DNA of 64,000 nt, from positions 638,031 through 702,030 of the forward strand of contig VZRN01000629.1 of assembly GCA_013397935.1 (NCBI GenBank), read 5' to 3'. Position numbers and translations under genes: made by a program. Under the pieces are notes generated by a model. That model had not been told where the DNA came from. It searched no databases and saw nothing but the letters and a program-made list of their open reading frames with translations. Position 1 is the first letter of the stretch, and every line of letters begins with the position of its first letter. This document shows, piece after piece, positions 23,918 through 36,645 of the stretch. Source of the DNA: Dasyornis broadbenti (Eukaryota > Chordata > Aves > Passeriformes > Dasyornithidae).

Positions 23918-26520
23918 TAAATATAGGGCCAGATCAACCTAAAAGAATCTTTGTTTCCCCTCACCAAAGTAAAGAGAAGATAATTTCAATTTCAGTGAAA
24001 CAACCTAAATTATAACATGCTGATTTTTGTTCATTTCACAAAAGCTGAGTGAATAAAACCTGGATTCACAAAACTTCCTGCAAAATTTCCTTGTGCCCAG
24101 TTCAGCTCAGGGAGCAGTCAATATTTGTTAGAAACCCAACCTCACATCCACCGTCTGCCTGAGAGGTTTCAGCCCATCCCCTAGGACTGCAATCCAACTA
24201 TTGGGACCTGTGTGCTCCAGGATGAGTTCAGCCTTTTCTGCTAAAGCCTTTTTTCATTAGTGACATGAATACTCGTTAATTCAGAAAAGAAAGCACTTCC
24301 TAACTCATTGGTTAGACCCCTCTGAGAAGGAGAAGACCTTAGTATGTTGTCCATGCAGGAGGTTCTCCATTAATAATAATCTAGTTGCTGGTGTGACTTT
24401 CACTATCTTACTTAATGCATTAACTTCTTCCAATTTTTCAACAAAATGAGCAATACAGCATGCCTGTGTTGCCCTTGGCTGAGTTGAGGTCCCTTTCATA
24501 TCTCTTACTTCCTAAATCTGGCTGTATATCTGATGAGATAACACATACACACACAGCCATGACCATACTTCTCTCACATGTATGCAGTGATACACTGGAT
24601 GCCCAGAAATCAAGTGCTGTAAAACTACAGTGAAGAACAAAGAGCAGCCCCCAAAATGTGATTTTGTTTGACCTCCCTGGGTTGTTATGCTTATATGTTT
24701 TCATTTGAGCGCAATTTTGACAGAACATTTTAACTCTAAAAACTAATAAACCAAAGAATATTATGAATTTTTGAAAACATTGAAACCATTTTCCTTTGAG
24801 ACTACTGATAATTTTGTTTTGACTATCTAAATATTGCATATTCTAGTATTTAAAATAATCGCCTTGTAGGGGGAGGCTTTAGCACAGCAAGAGGACTGAC
24901 CATTGACCACAAATAGTTGTAGTTTTTCCAAACATCTCAACATTTTCCTCTCAAAAAATTTGGTGGCAACAGTCAATGTTTCCTTTGAAAGTCTGCTTTA
25001 GACAAATTCTGCATGTTGTGCCAAGAAACCATGCAACCAAATTTTTCAGCCCGCTGTCAAGGTCAGGCAGGCTATTTCCCAGAAAAGTATGTGAAGGAAG
25101 AAATAAAAAGAAAACCAATCATACAAACAAATGCTGCCCATATTGAGCTGTACCTTCAGAAGGTTTGGCCATAGGACTGAAGAGAATCCTCATGCCCTGT
25201 CCGGGATTCTGGTGCAGCACAGGGCTCACTGACCCACCAGTTCAAGGGGTTACTGCAATTTGTGCTTTCATGTGGGGGTGAAAGCTGACAGGTGCCTTGC
25301 AGGGCTTCAGGGGTTGCCTCAGGTCCTTGTGCAGAGGGGATCCCAGGGGAGCATCCACCTCACCTCCAGCCTTTGCCCCTCAGTGCACTGCTCTTGCCCT
25401 GGCATTTGTCATTGTGGACAACTGCGAACCCACCTCCCCCCTTTCCCCCTCATCTTAATTTTGAGACACACATCTTCACATGGGACAGGTTTCATGCCAG
25501 CCCTCCTTCCACACAGGGCTGTTCAAACGCTATTCTTTAGACAGTCTCTCCAAACTTCAGGGGGTGAGGAAGGAGTAAGCAGGGGATGCGATGGGTGGTC
25601 CTGCAGTGCTGGCTGAAGGGATGCAGTGTGGAGCCTGGGCAGAGCACAGTGATGCTCACCAGACTTTGCCAGCACCTCGCTCACTTTCCTGCTTTGTTAA
25701 GGGAAGAGAAATGGCTGAAGAAATGTTTGCTGGAAAATAAAGCAGATGAAGAGATTTCCAGCCTCCTCTCAGCTTCCCTGCAGGGTGAGACTCTGAATGC
25801 TGGGCCAAGAAGGCCAGCAATGTTGGGGGTGGGGGGGGCTGCCTGCGAGCAGCGCCTGGGGAGGGAGCACTTCTGGGCTGGCTTTCCCAGCATGCGCTGC
25901 CCAGATGTGCTGCATCGGGCACGTCAGGATGGGGCTGATTTACTGCATCTGTACAGGCCATCTGTAGGCTAGGAGAGAGCCTGTGTGATAAACATCCCAG
26001 CCACGCTGGCCTCATGGCACGTGCACCGCAGAGATAATTTATTTGCAAGGCAGTGGCCCTCTGTCCAGCATTTCTGGATATCCAGCAGAGACATAATGCC
26101 AGCTGGGCTGTTGGAAAAATGTCCAAAATCCTCAATCCTATCTATGCAACATTTCCCGGCAGAAAAATAACCATATGCATGGGAAGCCACTGCAGCACTG
26201 CCGTCGCTGTCATGCTGAAGGTGCTTTGCTGGGACCGGCTCCCGCAGCTCCTGCTTGCATAAATGGCTTGCTTAAACCACCGAGGAACCTCACTGGGGTC
26301 CTTGACTACCAGATTTACATCCCATGTGTTTTTTCTTTCCTGGCTCAAGGCACGCATAACTCACTGGTGAATGTGGCTTGACAAAGGCAGACAGAGGAAA
26401 CTGCTATGGGCCAGCTGTTATTCGGCATGGCCTCTGCTTCCCTCCCTAATTGGGATGAGGCAACACCCCAAAAAGTAGGGAAGCTAACAAAGCAGTCCAG
26501 GAGATACAGCAGACAGCGTT

Positions 26521-27060
26521 GTCTGTACGGATCCCTCATCCCACCCACATCACTGAAAGGCTTTTTAAAGCAAGCGTTTTAAAATGCTGCAGGGTCCCGG
26601 CTCTGAGTAGCCGAGGATGTATTGCTATAATCGTCGGGTGGATGATTCACGGCTTTGCACTTACACCATTAAAGGCAGCATTAGCACCAGGACCCTTTAT
26701 GCAGCAACATTAGTGAACGCTGAAAAACATTCCTGTGAAAGGGCTTTGTCACCTTCCCTTGGTCGTGAAACGGTCTCTTACACCAACCCCGTACATTTCA
26801 ATTACCATACACTGGCATTTCTACCTCTTTCCCCAACTCATAAAAATCACAGCCAATAAACACAAATCACCACCTGAAGGAGTCGGTGCTTTCCTCCCAC
26901 TTTAATATACTTGCCCATACTTCAAAGAAACCCGGAGAGATTCTCATATCGGTTGTGCCCAGGCTGCCTAGTCCTAGGCAAGGATTAGCCATGTGTGCAC
27001 TTGGAACAATCCGCTCTTAGTTTGCTTTAACACGGTTTTTATCCCTCTAAATCACGCTCA
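26521..27060. promoter_or_regulatory. CpG-retaining block (possible conserved regulatory element)
   Basis: I count 17 CpG dinucleotides in these 540 bases, while most of the window carries roughly one per 100 bases or fewer. GC content is only moderate, so this is not a classical CpG island. The sequence is complex, repeat-free and rich in short homeobox-like AT motifs. CpG retention suggests low germline methylation or selective constraint, as in distal enhancers and conserved non-coding elements. No promoter motif or exon is evident. Confidence 0.25.
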
Positions 27061-28664
27061 GCCATTTGACCTGACAGCAGACTAATACATGACCTGTTCC
27101 AGGGGAGGAGGGTGGGGAAGGGCAGGAGATTTTGCTCTTTTCTTGTTCAAAACGGAAGAACCCTGCGCCTTGCCAGGCGAGCTCTTTTCTCAAGAGAAAA
27201 AATAATAATTCGCCCTTTGTTTCCCAATGGTAGCTATATTGCTGTATTTCAAGATGGCAAGATAATGGCAATGACTTTGAGGCTCCATCACAAGAAGCTT
27301 TATGGGGAACTACCAGGGGAGAGACAGGCACCACTGAAAATGCTTGTAACCCTGCAAAAAAAGAGAGCAGGTAACTGGCAGGCACTAATGACAGAAGAGT
27401 TAATGCAAATACCTCAGTGGCAGACCTATCATCAGCCTGTCTCTGTTTTTGAGGGGGCTCTGGCAGGTTTTCTTAGGCATTGATGCAGCATTGATTTCAC
27501 CTGCCTGCTGCGGTAGCAAGTGGGGAGAGATGGCAGGCAAGCAGTCAGAGAAGCCTGGCAGAAGCGCTGCCTGCCCAGCTGGATTTTTCTCACTCTGTCC
27601 CAGCACGTTACTACTGGAGGGCTGGGATTTGGACAATGCCAGTGCTGTAGAGCAGGAAAACAAAAGTAGCTTTTCATTCTGGGCTCTTGCGCAAAGCAGT
27701 GGCACTTTAAAACTTTCCAAGTGTTGCTTGGGAGTTTAGCATGTGACTCCCATTAAAGTCGGTATGAGTCATGTGGCAAACAACCCCCAAACACTTTGAA
27801 GATATACTGCAATTTATGTTTTTCTGATCGCTTCCTAAAAGAAAAAAGAAAGAAAACTATTGTGGACTGGGACTTCAAGGACAGCTTTTCCAAAGCAGTT
27901 CTCTTTCCTTGTTTGCTCCTAGACATAAGTCATGGCAGGAGGCAGCACAATTAGTTAGGCTGTTAGTTGGTGATAGTACAGCAATGGCTGGGCAAGGGGG
28001 AAAAACAGGTGTGAAAAAGAAATGTTGGTGAAAATTATATATTGATTACTTAAGCTTTGTACTTCCTTTCCAGGGAAAAGCTGAAATGTTTAACAGAAAC
28101 TGGAGGGAAAGTGTGCTCCTGGGTTTGCTTCAATGCCAAACATTCCTGGAAAGACGGGCAACCAGGGGAGCTGAAGGCAAGTGGGTCTCACTGCCCCCTT
28201 CCCAGATGATCAGATCTAGCAGGGCCACTTAGCTTTGGTGCCACGTTTGGGACTGGTGGTCTCACTGCATTCTCATCCCCTGAGTAAGGATGAAACCCAG
28301 CCCATGCTGTGTGGCTGAGAGCTCCCCTTTTCACAAGTCCAGGCTTGAGGTTCAACTTAAAATCATCAGGAATATGTTCCTTCTGGGTCCCTGCTGTCAC
28401 CAGTAGGCTAAGGGACAATGCCTCAGAGAGAAGAGTGCCTGGGACATCCCCTGTTCGTGTTGCAAAATCCTGTGCAGAGCCATAAATCCTGTTCTCCAGC
28501 TCTGCTGTTACAGAGTGCCAGGAGAGGCAGACAGGCAATGGTACTGTCCCCTCTGCGCCACTGACACGCTGCTACTGACCAGCACTCCCAGGTGAACATC
28601 ACCTATGTGACCTCAACGTCCATGCCCTGGCACTCCTCAAGAAATTGACCTCATAGTACTTCTC

Positions 28665-28685
28665 AAAAAAAAAAAAAAAAAAAAA
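28665..28685 (+). repeat. poly-A tract (21 A)
   Basis: A run of 21 adenines. Nothing upstream resembles a processed transcript and I see no flanking duplication, so it is treated as a simple repeat and not as the tail of a retrocopy. Confidence 0.85.
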
Positions 28686-30200
28686 GTTTTTGCATCTTGC
28701 AAGCCCCTACGGAGCCACCATAAAAGGGGATGAAGGATTTATCACTGCAGTGGCAGAAAGGCAGCTCAGTGAGTATTAAATAACTACAATAGAAGGAGAC
28801 AGGATTTGTTTTGATGAATACTAAGTAGAACAAATGAAAAATTCACTTTCCAGTGAGAACTATGCACTGACTGGTGTTAGATTGTATGGATAAATGGGGA
28901 AAAATGTAGGAGTGAGACATTTTTGATATTTGCTTGATATTTTGGTTTGACAGTTTCAGAATAAATTGTTTCAATGCATTATTTTGAGAGGATGTTTTTA
29001 TTCTAAAATTCACCTGAATTAAGAAATAATGAAAAATAATCATATGTTATCCTGAACTAAAGTGTGGGGTTTTTTTTCATTTTTAATTTAGCTACTGAAC
29101 TATTGAAAAAATAATCCATTCAGGTAAGGCTGAGCAAAATCAAGGCTGATAAGAGGCCTGATAATGTGATTGCCATTCACTCATGTCCCTGCCTGGCATA
29201 TAAAATGTTTTCAGGAAATTAAAACCTCCATAACAGGGTAAGTGGAATATTGCTTCTCTGTACTCACCTCCTCTAATGTTTATTTTTCACTTTATCTTTC
29301 CTTGTCCTTGTCTCACTTTTGATCTTGTGTGGGATTCTTTTATAAAAGATATTTGTTCCCAGAAAGCACAAGACAGGTGAGAAGCAGCATCCAAGAGAAA
29401 ATGCAGTGCTGCACTACAGCAAATTCGCTAGGATTAAGTTGGCTGTAGTTTTCTTGGCTAGCAAAATGCATCTGTCCAGAAAGTAAATGCAGCTCCCTGA
29501 GGCTTTGATGTAACCTCTACCTTTATTTCCAGAGCAGAGGAATTCAAGAAGCAAAATCAAGATGGGCCCACTTGTATTTTCCCATCCCAGTTATGCATCT
29601 CTGGACATCGAACTTCCCAACTATTTCCATGACAACAGATTACAGACTGACACTTCTTTCCTCCATTGGCAGTGAATTTGTAAACCAGGGATTTATGAAG
29701 TATCATTGTTAAGAGATACATCAGGATGGGAGAGACATGCCACGCGTTTCTGAAATAACTCACATGAGGCTGTCAGGAGCGCTGGGGTGCTCTATGGAAC
29801 ACCATGGTTAACATTCACACATTAATATCATCCGCTCGTCCTGGAGCCCCAGTAAGTGGTGAGCAGACCCAGCGTGCCATAAATCACTCACTATATCCTT
29901 GCTTTTATGCTCTTGTAGTTTTACTGCTTTCCTTTAGCTGCTAGCTGTTGTCACCGAATCAATTAAAAGTTTACTTATCACCCCTGAGTAGGGAACGTGG
30001 ATACTCACCTTCCTTTCCAGTGCTGGGATGTGGGGTAGGCTGTGGGGATCATCTCCATCCCAGCAGTAGAGCTTACAGCCTTTTTCCCTGTGACTCTCCC
30101 ACTGATGCACACTGGGTGGTGGGCTGATATGTGGATGCCTTGGGACTACTCTGGAATCCAAATTAATACCAGAGTTCCTTTCTAGCTCTTGCCACCACGA

Positions 30201-30488
30201 GCATAGAATTATAGAATATCCTGAGTTGGAAGGGACTCACAAAGATCACCAAAGTCCTGGCCCTGCATAGCTGATCCTCAAGAGTCACACCGTATTCCTG
30301 AAATCATTGTCCAAACACTTCTTGAACTCGTCCAGGCTTGGTGCTGTGACCACTTCCCTGGGGAGCCTCTTCCAGTGCCCAGCCACCCTCTCTGTGAAAG
30401 AGCTTTTCCTGATACCCAACCTAAACCTTCCGTGACGCAGCTTCATGCTGTTGCTTGGGTCCTATCACTGGTCACCAGAGAGGAAATC
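30201..30488 (-). mobile_element. CR1 LINE, 3' end, about 290 bp
   Basis: On the minus strand the element runs from the CR1 segment encoding LVTSDRTQAT, through the block for a glycine-rich, FFxER-like region (TTCACAGAGAGGGTGGCTGG), to the tail CCAACTCAGGATATTCT and ATTCTATG. This order is the end of ORF2 and the 3' untranslated region of avian CR1. The 5' truncation is typical of CR1 insertions. Its tail resembles that of the SINE at 44.9 kb, which fits the X-type CR1 thought to mobilise that SINE. Confidence 0.93.
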
Positions 30489-33400
30489 AGTACCTGAAGC
30501 AAGCAGGAAGCAAAGAGCAGCAAGTAAATTGGGAGCAGTAGCTGGAAATCAGCCTCAAAGACCCGCAGTGAGCAGAGTTGTGCCACCAACTGCAAAGTCC
30601 CATCATAGCATAGGAAAGCCCCAGGACGTGGGAAGCCCAGAGATGGAGGGACTAAAGTGCCATTAGCCTGGCACTTCTCCACAAGGCTCCTTGGTTCCAA
30701 CTTACCTATGCAGAAAAACAGTTCAAAGCATGAAGAGAGGGTCCAACAGACACTGGGAGGAGAGTAGCCTCCTTTAAAAGCCCTGGTTTGATTTGTAGTT
30801 CAGCAGGTTCATAAGACTGATGGTTCAAAGCAGAAGAAAAGGTTAACGTGCAAATGCTTCACCCCTGAAAACTCAGGTACAGCTCCTGATTATGTCACAA
30901 GTAAAAAATTAGATTTTTTCCAATATGGAGAAATATTAATAAGACATTTAATGAGTCCATAAAAACATTAGGATAGTTTTAGTCACTTTCTTTTAGTAAC
31001 TATTAGGCTTGTACATTTTCTTAATGGAAGTACAGAGCAAGAAAAGTGCTTCCTTATGAAGAAAAACGAGGAAATGGCTGCTAAAAGTGGAATACTCAAG
31101 GATGTGAAAATGTTGCTGGCTTCTCCATCCATGTGAAGAAATGTGAAGGAGAGTCAGGGGAGAGTGAACTGCCTGGTGAAGGAGACTTGAAGAGGGAGGG
31201 CACAGCTGAGACACGAACATGACACTATGAGGGGATTACTGGATGTTTATGCATTACAGTGTTTCCTTTGAAAAGTGACAAACTTAACTAATGTAAGGAA
31301 ACCTCATTTTTGTAGGATTTTCTCTTGCCAATGAATGCTTATTGCCTTTTCTACGTTTATTTCTGTCTGATTACATTGATGTTAGTAATGCAGATTCTGT
31401 CTTCAGAGTGAATTAAGACACAAAGGTAACAATCCTGCTGCTAAAATCAAAGGGTTGTTTGTTTGGTTTTTTTTTAATACTGTCACAGCCTTTTTTGAAA
31501 AGAGTACCTTTTAAGTCCAGAAATATCACACTAAGGGAGGTCCTTTAAACTGATTTCTGCAATTTTCCTCCTCCCTTTTAAATTCTTTTTAAAGTACTTT
31601 CAACAATGCTGATTAATAAGTGAAGATGCAGCTCCTGTGTTGACGCAGTACTCATCTATGCAGCTGTTGATTCTTATTTGCCTGACACTCTCTCCTCCTG
31701 CTGTCCCTGCTATCTGCAAACCTGTTCAGCAGCGAAGCTGCATGAAGCATTTCTGAGGCTTATCCACTCTCCTGAGGCAGCCCTTACGAGTCACTCCTCA
31801 TGCAAAGAGGGGCATGGGCAAGTAAAGGCTGGCTGCCACAGGAGCCAGAGGCAGGGCACTACACTCCTGGTAGTTCAGGTGCCAGCAGGGAGTACCCAGG
31901 CTGTCCAGGTCCCCTGGATGTCCACCCGGGAGGACAACAGAGAAGCAACATGACCTGGGGGCAAACCACCAGTCTCACTAGCAGTCCTACAACACAGGAG
32001 GAAACATCATCAGTTCTCTTCCTTGCACCTTAGGAGAGATGCTGACAGCATTTCACAGCACTCTGGGGACACATTGACATTTCCAGATCTGCTATTCATT
32101 TGTCACCTGAGCCCTTTCCACAGGGTACCAGGTGATTTGCTAAGCATTGCTGTTGGGTCTGAGCTACACATCCACAGCAGAGGTGCCTGTCACTTTTCAG
32201 GGCATTTTCCCAGCCCCCAGGGCCTCCCTCAGTGGCCCAGTAAAAGACAGGAAGCTGCACAGTGCCCAGGAAGCATAGCACATCCCATGACAGCCATGAC
32301 AGGGCCATGTGCTCCTTGGTCAGGGCTGGAGGGCTGTTCATGGGAAACAAGGAGGGATCAGTTACTCTTACGAAAGTCAGACAAAAAGCAGAAGCAGAAC
32401 CAGTCAAGACAAGCCAGGCAGGTCCCTGCTGCTGCTCCCCAGCCCAACTATCCCTGTTCTCTGAGCACCCCAGTTCAGCTGTCCCCAGCCACAAGTCCCA
32501 GTGCCCTCTGGCTCAGCCTGCCAGAGGGACAGGAGTGGGGCCTGCCAGGGCTCCAGGGATGCACTACATGAGAGAAGTGACCATGGTCAAGACAGAAAAG
32601 GGTGGACAAGGTGACACAGCTGCCCTGAGCACACAGACACTTTCTGGGATCAGTCACACCAAGCAGGTGTACATGTGCTAGTGTGTCCTGTGGTGTCGGG
32701 CACTATCCATGGCAGCACCAGCCCCAGGACAGTAGAATGGGATGCTGGAGCCAGCAGCACCCAGTAGCAGCAAGAGCACCTCACATACCCACAGAGCTCT
32801 CAACTCATGTGCCCATCTCCTAGAAAAAGCTGCCGTTTCAGTGGCAAGGCTGACCAGCCTCTCCCTCCAAAATGTTCACAGTTTCCATCCATTACAAGAG
32901 TCATTTGAGTAACAGGAGTGCTAGCACAGACATTCAGCCCTGCACAACACCCCAGCTGAGCCTGTAGTGCGACACGTGGCCCAGGATGCTGTGGGAGCCA
33001 AGTTTCTGTACCAAATCTCATTTTCTACACATGTCCAGGAATCAGCATTATGACATCTCTGCATGTACTCGTAGTGCCCTCCCTTCCTTACACTCAGTCC
33101 CTGGGAATTACCAGTGTGGGCTGCCTAAAGAGCGGAGTATAAGAGTTCACTGCTGCTTTTGCCTGTGGCTCACACTTCCAGAGCTGACCACGACCCATCC
33201 AGTCCAGCAGAAGTGGGTGGGAGGGTGTCCAGCAAGATCTGTGAGCAAACACCCAGCTCTGCCAAAACTTTCCATGGGTTCTGACTTCACAGAGAGGGTA
33301 CAGCCTGGCACTGGGCACTGTCAGTGACGCTTGGTTTAGATGTGCCACTTGCTGTACAGCAAAGCCACTCTTGCTGCCTCACATTTGCTGTGCAGCAGTC

Positions 33401-36215
33401 ACGTTAGTTTGTAAGACCCTGCCATGATCAAGACTCCAGCCATCACAGCCTGCCTCCCCCTGCAGCATCCTCTGCCCTCTCAAAACAGCTCAGCACCCTG
33501 TGCCAAGGATGCTGGGCAGAGAGGCACTCAGGCCTTGCAAAGTGCAGCACCTGCAGATCTATTAAACTTTGGCCCTGGGTCCTTGCACCCATGCAGAGAG
33601 GCGGGATAAGCTCAGCATGCTGCAAACAATTATAGGGAGGTGGAGGACAGACAAGCACTGCTCGGCTCTGTAGCAGTCAGCAAGCAGATGGCTCTCTCAG
33701 CTTGCTTTGAAACAGAGCTCCAAGGCATGAAGGAAGGCCAAAACCCATCCACTTTCCTGAGGGCTGGGCTCTGAAAACCTGTGCTTTATGCACTACTGTA
33801 GTATAAATCTTAGAATTGCACACTTTCCCACTTCCAGACCCCTGAGCAGAGGTGAGGCGGGTCCCTGCAGCCCCCTGGTACACAAAGCCCAACTAACACA
33901 TCCCATCTGCAGCAGTGAATCAGCAAAATCCATCAGTATTTCCCAGCAGGATTTTGGCACCTGCTCACAGAGTGAGTCGACAGCCGAACCTGTTATTCCC
34001 CACTGCAGTAATAATAAGCTTGCGTTTTCACAATGCTTTTCAGTGGAAAGTTTCCCAAAGCATTTCACAAACAGCATGAAGCATAGAAAAAGGGATTGTT
34101 CCTGCCAAAACCTGAAGCACAGCCATTCTGTTCTGGAAAATAGCAACTGCTAAATAATGAAGAGAAACAACACAGAGCTTTTTAGGAAGCAAAAACAAAT
34201 GGCTGGAGGAGTGCAGAAAGACATCCTGGAAACTTAGCTACTATTAATTAAAAAAAAAAAAAAAAAAAGCTGAGGGTATGTAACTGTCTTGGCTTTAATT
34301 TTCATTTCAAAAGGCTTCCTTTTGTTATTTGTGTGCCAGTCATAACCAGGCTCCTGTTTCTTTGGAAGACAATCAGCAATTCAATTTCTGCCTTTATTGA
34401 AAATAATCCCAATGCTGAAGAACATTTAGATCACTTAAATGTCCTCCAGTCAGCAGAACGGGCAGGGTGTGACAGAGGTAAAGAAGGGGATTGCGGGGGT
34501 AATTTCAGAAGCCATAGCAATTATCTTTGAGTGCTCACACAGTAACAGGGAAATCTCAAAGGCACAGCTGGGATTGGGTCCAGGTTAAGGTCTCTGATGG
34601 TAGGTCTCCATATCAGAGCTGGGTGCCTAGATTTCTATTAGTGAAGATCCAGTCAGTGGGGGTGGGGAGCAATGTGCCTCATCATAAAGGAGACAGCAGT
34701 GGGCAGCTCAGCTGAATTCCTCTCCAGATTATGCACTAGAATTTAAACTTGGATACGTTGTGCCAGTTTGGGGTATCTGTGGGATATCTGGACAATTCAG
34801 ATGAGGCTGACACAGGAGACATGGCCAAGGGTGTCTTTTGGAATGAGTCTAGACCTCAAGCATCTCAGGGGACATGGGACAGCACTGTTTACCAAACTCT
34901 GTCCCACCTTGGATCCCTCCCACCTGCAACAGATACCATGCCCACACAGATACCAAGGTGTGTGCACCTACAGTTCACTGCCTTTGGCTCAAACTGCCTT
35001 CTGGCCCTCGGAGCTGCTACAGCCAGAAACAGAAGGACTGTATGTGTAAGGCCCTATTAACAGGAAAGGGCAAGCAATATCCAAACTTGAAATGCTCGTG
35101 TGTGCTTGACATCTTGAGTTCCAAGCAGGTAATCACAATGATCTGACACTGACACATTTGGTGCCTACAGAACAGGGGCACCTGTTCATGCTCCATTAGA
35201 CATGGTGGAACAGTGATTGCTGAAAGTACTGCTGGATTTGCAAGCAGTGCCTTCAAATCCAGTAGAAAACATTCAATCAGCCTATCATTATATATTTTCC
35301 AGTGAATTTAATTTCAATAGTCTCTCACAGCACCTTTGTAGGGATTGTTGGTTTTTATTTTTTTTTTTTGTTGTTGTTAGGAAGAAATGTTGCACCTGGA
35401 TCTGTAACATTCCAGGAAGAGCCATGTGAGAACCCATATTGAATACATTTTTGCATTTCCTAGAGATTATCAGATTATGGTTATCAAATCATAGGTTATG
35501 ATTTAATTACTTTTCATTATCTGAGCTGCAGGGTTCTTGAACCTGAGAAACCTACTCCTTCAAAGACTCAACAAAACTAAATTTTTAAAAAGTAGTATCC
35601 TCTGTAAGCATTTCTATAAGCCCTTCTGAAAGAAATTCCTCGCACATCCCCTGTGCTACTGAAGGAGTAAATTTTATTGTTTAAGAAAAAAACAGCATTG
35701 TCTTTGTGAAATAAAACTCCAAGTTCCATTCGGAGGCAGGAGCTTTATCATGAAATACAGAAGGGGGTTTCCATACTTCTGTGTAATTTTTTCTTATTTC
35801 AACAAGACCTCGCCTTTAATACTGCACTAGATAAAGTACCTGAGAAAAGCTGTTTAATTACTGACAAAATGTCAAAGTACATTTCTGCAAAACAAAGAGA
35901 TTTACAATGAAATGTGTTCTAGCTTTTATTTAAAATTCTTTATTAACATGTTCAAATATTTAAACTAATCCCAGGGAAGAAGGGGAACAGAGATTAGATG
36001 CCAAATTAATTGGTTGGCTTAAAACAAAGACTGCACTGAAAAAAATCCCCATCACGTGCCGCCTTGTATGTCTGCTTAACTTGTGTAAATAATTGCAGAT
36101 GCAGCTAATTGGCCTAAAACACTACCAACCAATAGCAATAGTGGAAGAGCAGGATTCCTCAGAGATACTGGTTTGAGATGATATCTCTTTTGCAAACTAC
36201 CTATTTTTCATTTTG
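30489..36215. other. unique non-coding DNA
   Basis: No gene or repeat family is recognised. A 182-codon plus ORF at 32,023-32,571 is rich in proline, serine and glutamine, lies in locally GC-rich sequence, and overlaps equally long ORFs on the other strand. It lacks domain or splice support. A 19-A tract lies at 34,250-34,268. Confidence 0.55.
34250..34268 (+). repeat. poly-A tract (19 A)
   Basis: Simple A-run with no recognisable retrocopy upstream. Confidence 0.85.
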
Positions 36216-36460
36216 TAGAATCATATGAAGGTAGGCTTAGCTTAAACCTCAGGAGGTCAGCTAATTTTAGTCCATCCTCCTGTCCTCAGGCTGGAGTGAA
36301 CATCCATTACTGAGAGATACGTGTCTTGTGTAGCCCTAAACCACTCCACAGCCAGTCTCAGTAGCCCCTGCCAATTTTTAACAATCATTACATTTAACCT
36401 AGATCTCTCATGTTACAACTTAAGCTGATAATTTCTTCTCTTATCTTCGATCATGGGGAA
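36216..36460 (-). mobile_element. ancient CR1 LINE 3' end
   Basis: Read on the minus strand, a degraded CR1 tail can be followed in order. First comes a block resembling the conserved CAACTTGAG...GGTTTAGG region (here the complement of AACCTAGATCTCTCATG and ACAACTTAAG). The CCTGAGG motif follows, then the terminal CTTCATATGATTCTA where CR1 has CTATGATTCTA. Divergence is much higher than in the elements at 30.2 and 52.3 kb, so the insertion is older. The subfamily cannot be assigned by eye. Confidence 0.65.
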
Positions 36461-36561
36461 GAAATGAGCAACATCCTATTTAGAGCAAGTTTATATACAT
36501 TTTAAGGCATTCAAGATTCCTGTCTTTTCTTCAGTATTCATTTTCAGGAAACAAATTACTC

Positions 36562-36645
36562 AGTCCTTCCCTCCTTCCCCTTCATCCATCCCTCCCTTCC
36601 ATTCATCCATTCATCCATCCATCTATCCATCTATCCATCCACCTA
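36562..36645. repeat. TCCA/TTCC tetranucleotide microsatellite
   Basis: A TTCC/TCCC start passes into imperfect TCCA and TCTA units, about 80 bases, all pyrimidine-rich on the plus strand. Confidence 0.9.

Larger units (their letters stand above)
22477..30200. other. unique non-coding DNA
   Basis: No protein, RNA gene or interspersed repeat is recognised. Separately listed items are the palindrome at 23.88 kb, the CpG-retaining block at 26.5-27.1 kb and an A-tract at 28.67 kb. The many overlapping ORFs at 25.3-27.7 kb reflect locally higher GC content. None shows a domain or consistent coding signal. Confidence 0.55.

Noticed and set aside
28665..28685. Poly-A tract as the tail of a processed pseudogene
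   Set aside because: Upstream sequence resembles no transcript and there are no target duplications. Processed pseudogenes are rare in birds, where CR1 does not use poly-A.
32023..32571. 182-codon plus-strand ORF
   Set aside because: Locally GC-rich DNA with equally long ORFs on the other strand, low-complexity composition and no splice or promoter context.
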